54,549 nucleotides of DNA, from assembly GCA_964638715.1 (NCBI GenBank), contig CAZWZF010000030.1, positions 1 through 54,549 of the forward strand, written 5' to 3'. The notes below the pieces were generated by a model. It did no database searches. It had not been told where the DNA came from and saw nothing but the letters and a program-made list of their open reading frames with translations. The translations under genes and the position numbers were made by a program. This document shows, piece after piece, positions 52,596 through 54,549 of the stretch. The DNA comes from JBAXQQ01 sp037131695 (lineage in GTDB: Bacteria > Armatimonadota > Hebobacteria > CAIYQO01). Numbering within the stretch: the stretch's first letter is position 1; each line of letters opens with the position of its first letter.

Positions 52596-52904
52596 ATGAA
52601 AAATGTGACACCAGAAGAATGGGTGGTTGAATTGGGACAACGGGTGCGAAAGTTGCGTGTTTTAGCGAATATCAGCCAACAGCAGATGGCTGATCAAGCT
52701 GGTGTTTCTTTGAATGTAGTGAAACGGTTAGAAGACGGCCATGGTTCAACAGTTTTATCAATGTTAAGGATACTTTGTGTGTTAGAAAAGATTGATTGGG
52801 TAGATAATCTGAAGCCAGAAGTTCCTACAGATATTTTCGAGAAAAGTCATTTTTTACATAAAAACAAATATAAACGAGCAAATAATCATAGACTGAAAAG
52901 ATAG
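52596..52904 (+). CDS. XRE-family (HipB-like) DNA-binding protein
   Basis: A 102-residue protein with a helix-turn-helix at ~13-65: LGQRVRKLRVLANISQQQMADQAGVSLN and VVKRLEDGHGSTVLSMLRI. The pattern resembles HipB and other antitoxin-type regulators, but no HipA or other toxin gene follows. The tail is basic (KYKRANNHRLKR). It may regulate the divergent recombinase gene. The ribosome site is poor (AAAGGTATACT). Confidence 0.8.
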   Translation: MKNVTPEEWVVELGQRVRKLRVLANISQQQMADQAGVSLNVVKRLEDGHGSTVLSMLRILCVLEKIDWVDNLKPEVPTDIFEKSHFLHKNKYKRANNHRLKR

Positions 52905-53183
52905 ATAAAAATCACATTGACTATTACTACAGATCTTGGAGGAACCACTGAGGACACCTACATTGACCATTATCAAAGTTGACTAAGAAAATCCCTGTAA
53001 AATTCACGGCACCCAGAAACCTGAACATCAGACCATCGGATATAAATAGATGTCTCAGAAGGTTTATTATTATTTTGATATGTAAATCATGATATTGTGA
53101 CGTGGAAACGCAGATATATTGGTTTTTTATTGCAATTTCAAGAGTGAAATTTTGAAAATCGTCATGTTGACTATGAATTTGCT
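52905..53183. other. Gene-free spacer
   Basis: Nothing recognised. A minus-strand frame covering 52927-53205 has no ribosome site and overlaps the next gene's 3' end. Confidence 0.4.
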
Positions 53184-53543
53184 CTATTTGTTGTCCTGTT
53201 GACAATCGTCAACAAATAACCGTGAAATTCCAAGAATTTTATGCCTATTATCAGTGTTCATCTTCTTGTAAAGCTCTATAAGTTCGCTTTCGCCTTCAAT
53301 TTCATTGTTTTTTATGGCAAGCATACCAGCATGGCGCAACATATCTTCTTCTGGCAGCGATAAAGCACGAGCTATTGCTACCAGTGTGTTCATTCCAGGA
53401 GTTCGATCCCCTGATAATATACGGGAGATATGACTTCTGGTGATATTGCTTCTGCGCGCGAGGTCAGATAACGACAAGTTTCGGTGTTTGAGTTCATCTG
53501 ACAACCATATTCTGAATGACTCATTATTACTATATTTAGGCAT
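53184..53543 (-). CDS. XRE-family transcriptional regulator
   Basis: A 119-residue protein. Residues ~8-65 form a clear helix-turn-helix: FRIWLSDELKHRNLSLSDLA, RRSNITRSHISRILSGDRTPG. It resembles phage-repressor-like regulators, with a helical tail (ESELIELYKKMNTDNRHKIL) typical of such short proteins. It is convergent with the 52596 gene and divergent from the zinc-ribbon gene at 53675, whose promoter it may control. Confidence 0.85.
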   Translation of the reverse strand: MPKYSNNESFRIWLSDELKHRNLSLSDLARRSNITRSHISRILSGDRTPGMNTLVAIARALSLPEEDMLRHAGMLAIKNNEIEGESELIELYKKMNTDNRHKILGISRLFVDDCQQDNK

Positions 53544-53674
53544 ACTTAAAATCGTACCATAAAAGATATGTACTACAGGAATGTATTTGTTGACAATATG
53601 ACACGGTTTGCCTAAAATTAGGCAACCCTATGTATTGGGATAATTTACAAACAAAGGGTGAAGGAGCTGATAGT

Positions 53675-54250
53675 ATGTTTTGTAGAAATTGTGGCAAGGT
53701 ATTAAAAGATGAACATAAGTTTTGTGCATCTTGTGGAGCTGTTAACAAGATTGAAGAAATACCTCCATCTCTAACACCTGTAGTATCGATGCAAGCTGAA
53801 ATGCCAAAAGTATCTGATACTGCTGATACCCAGGAGCCAAGCGAGTTGAATATTGAATCACTTCCAAAGGAATCAGACGCTGTTGTTGAAGACTCAGCTC
53901 AAGTGTTGTCTGAAGAGTCACCTATAGAGTTATTGAAAGTTTCTGAAGGATGGAAGAAAAAGTTTAGATTAATTGAGAAAGCTGGCGGTTGGAATGGTTT
54001 TTATTGTCCGAATATAATTGTATTAACCCCGCAAGAAAGTAAGGTGATACGTTTTAATGTATGGGGATTTCTCTTTGGTTCATTATATTATCTTGCAAAA
54101 GGAATGTGGGGTAAAGGATTAATTCTTCTTGCTGCCAGTATTATTATAGGCTTAGTTTTTGCACCAGCAGCTGTAGTTATATGGGTTATGTGTGCAATGT
54201 GGGCAAATGGTGACTACTACAGACTAAAAGTATTACGTCGCAAGTTATAA
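53675..54250 (+). CDS. Zinc-ribbon protein with C-terminal membrane region (DUF2628-like)
   Basis: The start at 53675 follows GAAGGAG. The 191-residue protein begins MFCRNCGKVLKDEHKFCASCG, a four-Cys zinc ribbon, then has an acidic Ser/Pro/Glu-rich linker (~25-100). The C-terminal ~85 residues contain two hydrophobic segments (FLFGSLYYLAKGMWGKGLILL and IIIGLVFAPAAVVIWVMCAMW) ending in the NGDYYRLKVLRRKL style of DUF2628 proteins. Role unknown; likely a membrane protein with a cytoplasmic zinc ribbon. Confidence 0.85.
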   Translation: MFCRNCGKVLKDEHKFCASCGAVNKIEEIPPSLTPVVSMQAEMPKVSDTADTQEPSELNIESLPKESDAVVEDSAQVLSEESPIELLKVSEGWKKKFRLIEKAGGWNGFYCPNIIVLTPQESKVIRFNVWGFLFGSLYYLAKGMWGKGLILLAASIIIGLVFAPAAVVIWVMCAMWANGDYYRLKVLRRKL

Positions 54251-54303
54251 TGGTCGGGTGATTATTATTCTACTGATTGATGTCATGTAAGGAGAACTTA
54301 GAC

Positions 54304-54549
54304 ATGTTTTGCACTAACTGTGGATATAAGGTTGCAGATACAAGTAGTTTCTGTACTGAATGTGGGCATGACTTATCGCCGATAGTAACAATTACTGATA
54401 ATGGTACTTCAGTTGATAATACTAAAAATGATAATAATTCATCGAAATCAACAACAGGTTATAATGTATTCTATCAGTCGAAGCCACAAGATAATAAAGC
54501 TGAGGTTAATACAGTGCCACTACCAGTAGAAATAAATATATATGAATAT
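54304..54549 (+). CDS. Zinc-ribbon protein, cut by the window end
   Basis: The frame starts MFCTNCGYKVADTSSFCTEC with TAAGGAGA upstream and remains open to the last base (82 codons). The four-Cys ribbon is like that of the preceding gene; a Ser/Asn/Thr-rich linker follows. It lies 53 bases after that gene on the same strand and is probably in one operon with it. The C-terminal part is outside the window. Confidence 0.8.
   Translation, partial: MFCTNCGYKVADTSSFCTECGHDLSPIVTITDNGTSVDNTKNDNNSSKSTTGYNVFYQSKPQDNKAEVNTVPLPVEINIYEY

Noticed and set aside
52927..53205. A 92-residue minus-strand frame next to the XRE gene
   Set aside because: Overlaps the 3' end of the regulator, has no ribosome site and no protein-like pattern.
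52596..53543. A HipBA-type or other two-gene toxin-antitoxin pair formed by the two XRE genes
   Set aside because: The genes are convergent, both are DNA-binding proteins, and no toxin partner is present.
1..54549. tRNA or rRNA genes, including a tRNA as integration target
   Set aside because: I looked around the recombinases and in the spacers and saw no cloverleaf-like sequence; a tRNAscan run would settle this.

Overview
The window looks like a chromosomal segment of a Gram-negative-type, saccharolytic environmental bacterium. Five proteins begin with a type IV prepilin leader of the form GFTLIELLVVIAIIAILAAI followed by FPVFARAREKARQT. That style, together with several LacI regulators and large secreted glycoside hydrolases, resembles Armatimonadota. 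Lentisphaerota or other PVC-like lineages are possible; no rRNA or other firm marker is present, so this is inference.

Positions 1-36,777 hold carbohydrate-utilisation genes. The same design appears three times: a LacI-family regulator gene, a divergent promoter with a CG-centred palindrome just downstream of its -10, then one or two pseudopilin genes (N-methylation leader, an H-X9-DG-type motif, a variable C-terminal passenger), then enzymes. Locus 1 is LacI (2703-3872), pseudopilin (1500-2498) and a GH130-like enzyme (420-1394), with an SGNH esterase (4090-5157) and a GH94 phosphorylase (5356-7761) alongside. Locus 2 is LacI (19198-20343), two pseudopilins, a GH42-like enzyme, a GH66-like secreted enzyme and a GATase-like/HEAT protein (down to 9204). 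Locus 3 is LacI (29073-30260), two pseudopilins, an SGNH/LamG esterase, a heparinase II/III-like lyase and a secreted unknown (down to 20806). On the other side of the locus 3 regulator is a plus-strand operon: a CBM9/DUF6067 protein, a URO-D-like protein and a DUF5696-like protein (30355-36777). No transporter or SusC/SusD pair is seen in any of the three. A Fic protein with a Bro-N-like head (7943-8848) sits alone between sugar genes.

Positions 36,778-54,549 are an accessory, defence-island-like region with lower GC and many repeats. It carries an AlbA_2/ATPase-like regulator, a serine recombinase that has lost its catalytic N-terminus, a type II Thoeris system (ThsB, macro-domain ThsA, second ThsB; 42018-44026), and an uncharacterised three-gene operon (ParB/DUF5131-like, HD, and a 901-residue helical protein; 44521-50218). 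Two duplicated 53-56 residue proteins, a tyrosine recombinase, two XRE regulators and two zinc-ribbon proteins complete it. A 12-base motif (GTAGACTTTATT), a 70-150 bp dispersed repeat, and remnants of the ParB-like and integrase genes mark module boundaries and point to repeated recombination. The three-gene operon and the thrice-repeated LacI/pseudopilin/enzyme design are the best candidates for undescribed biology.
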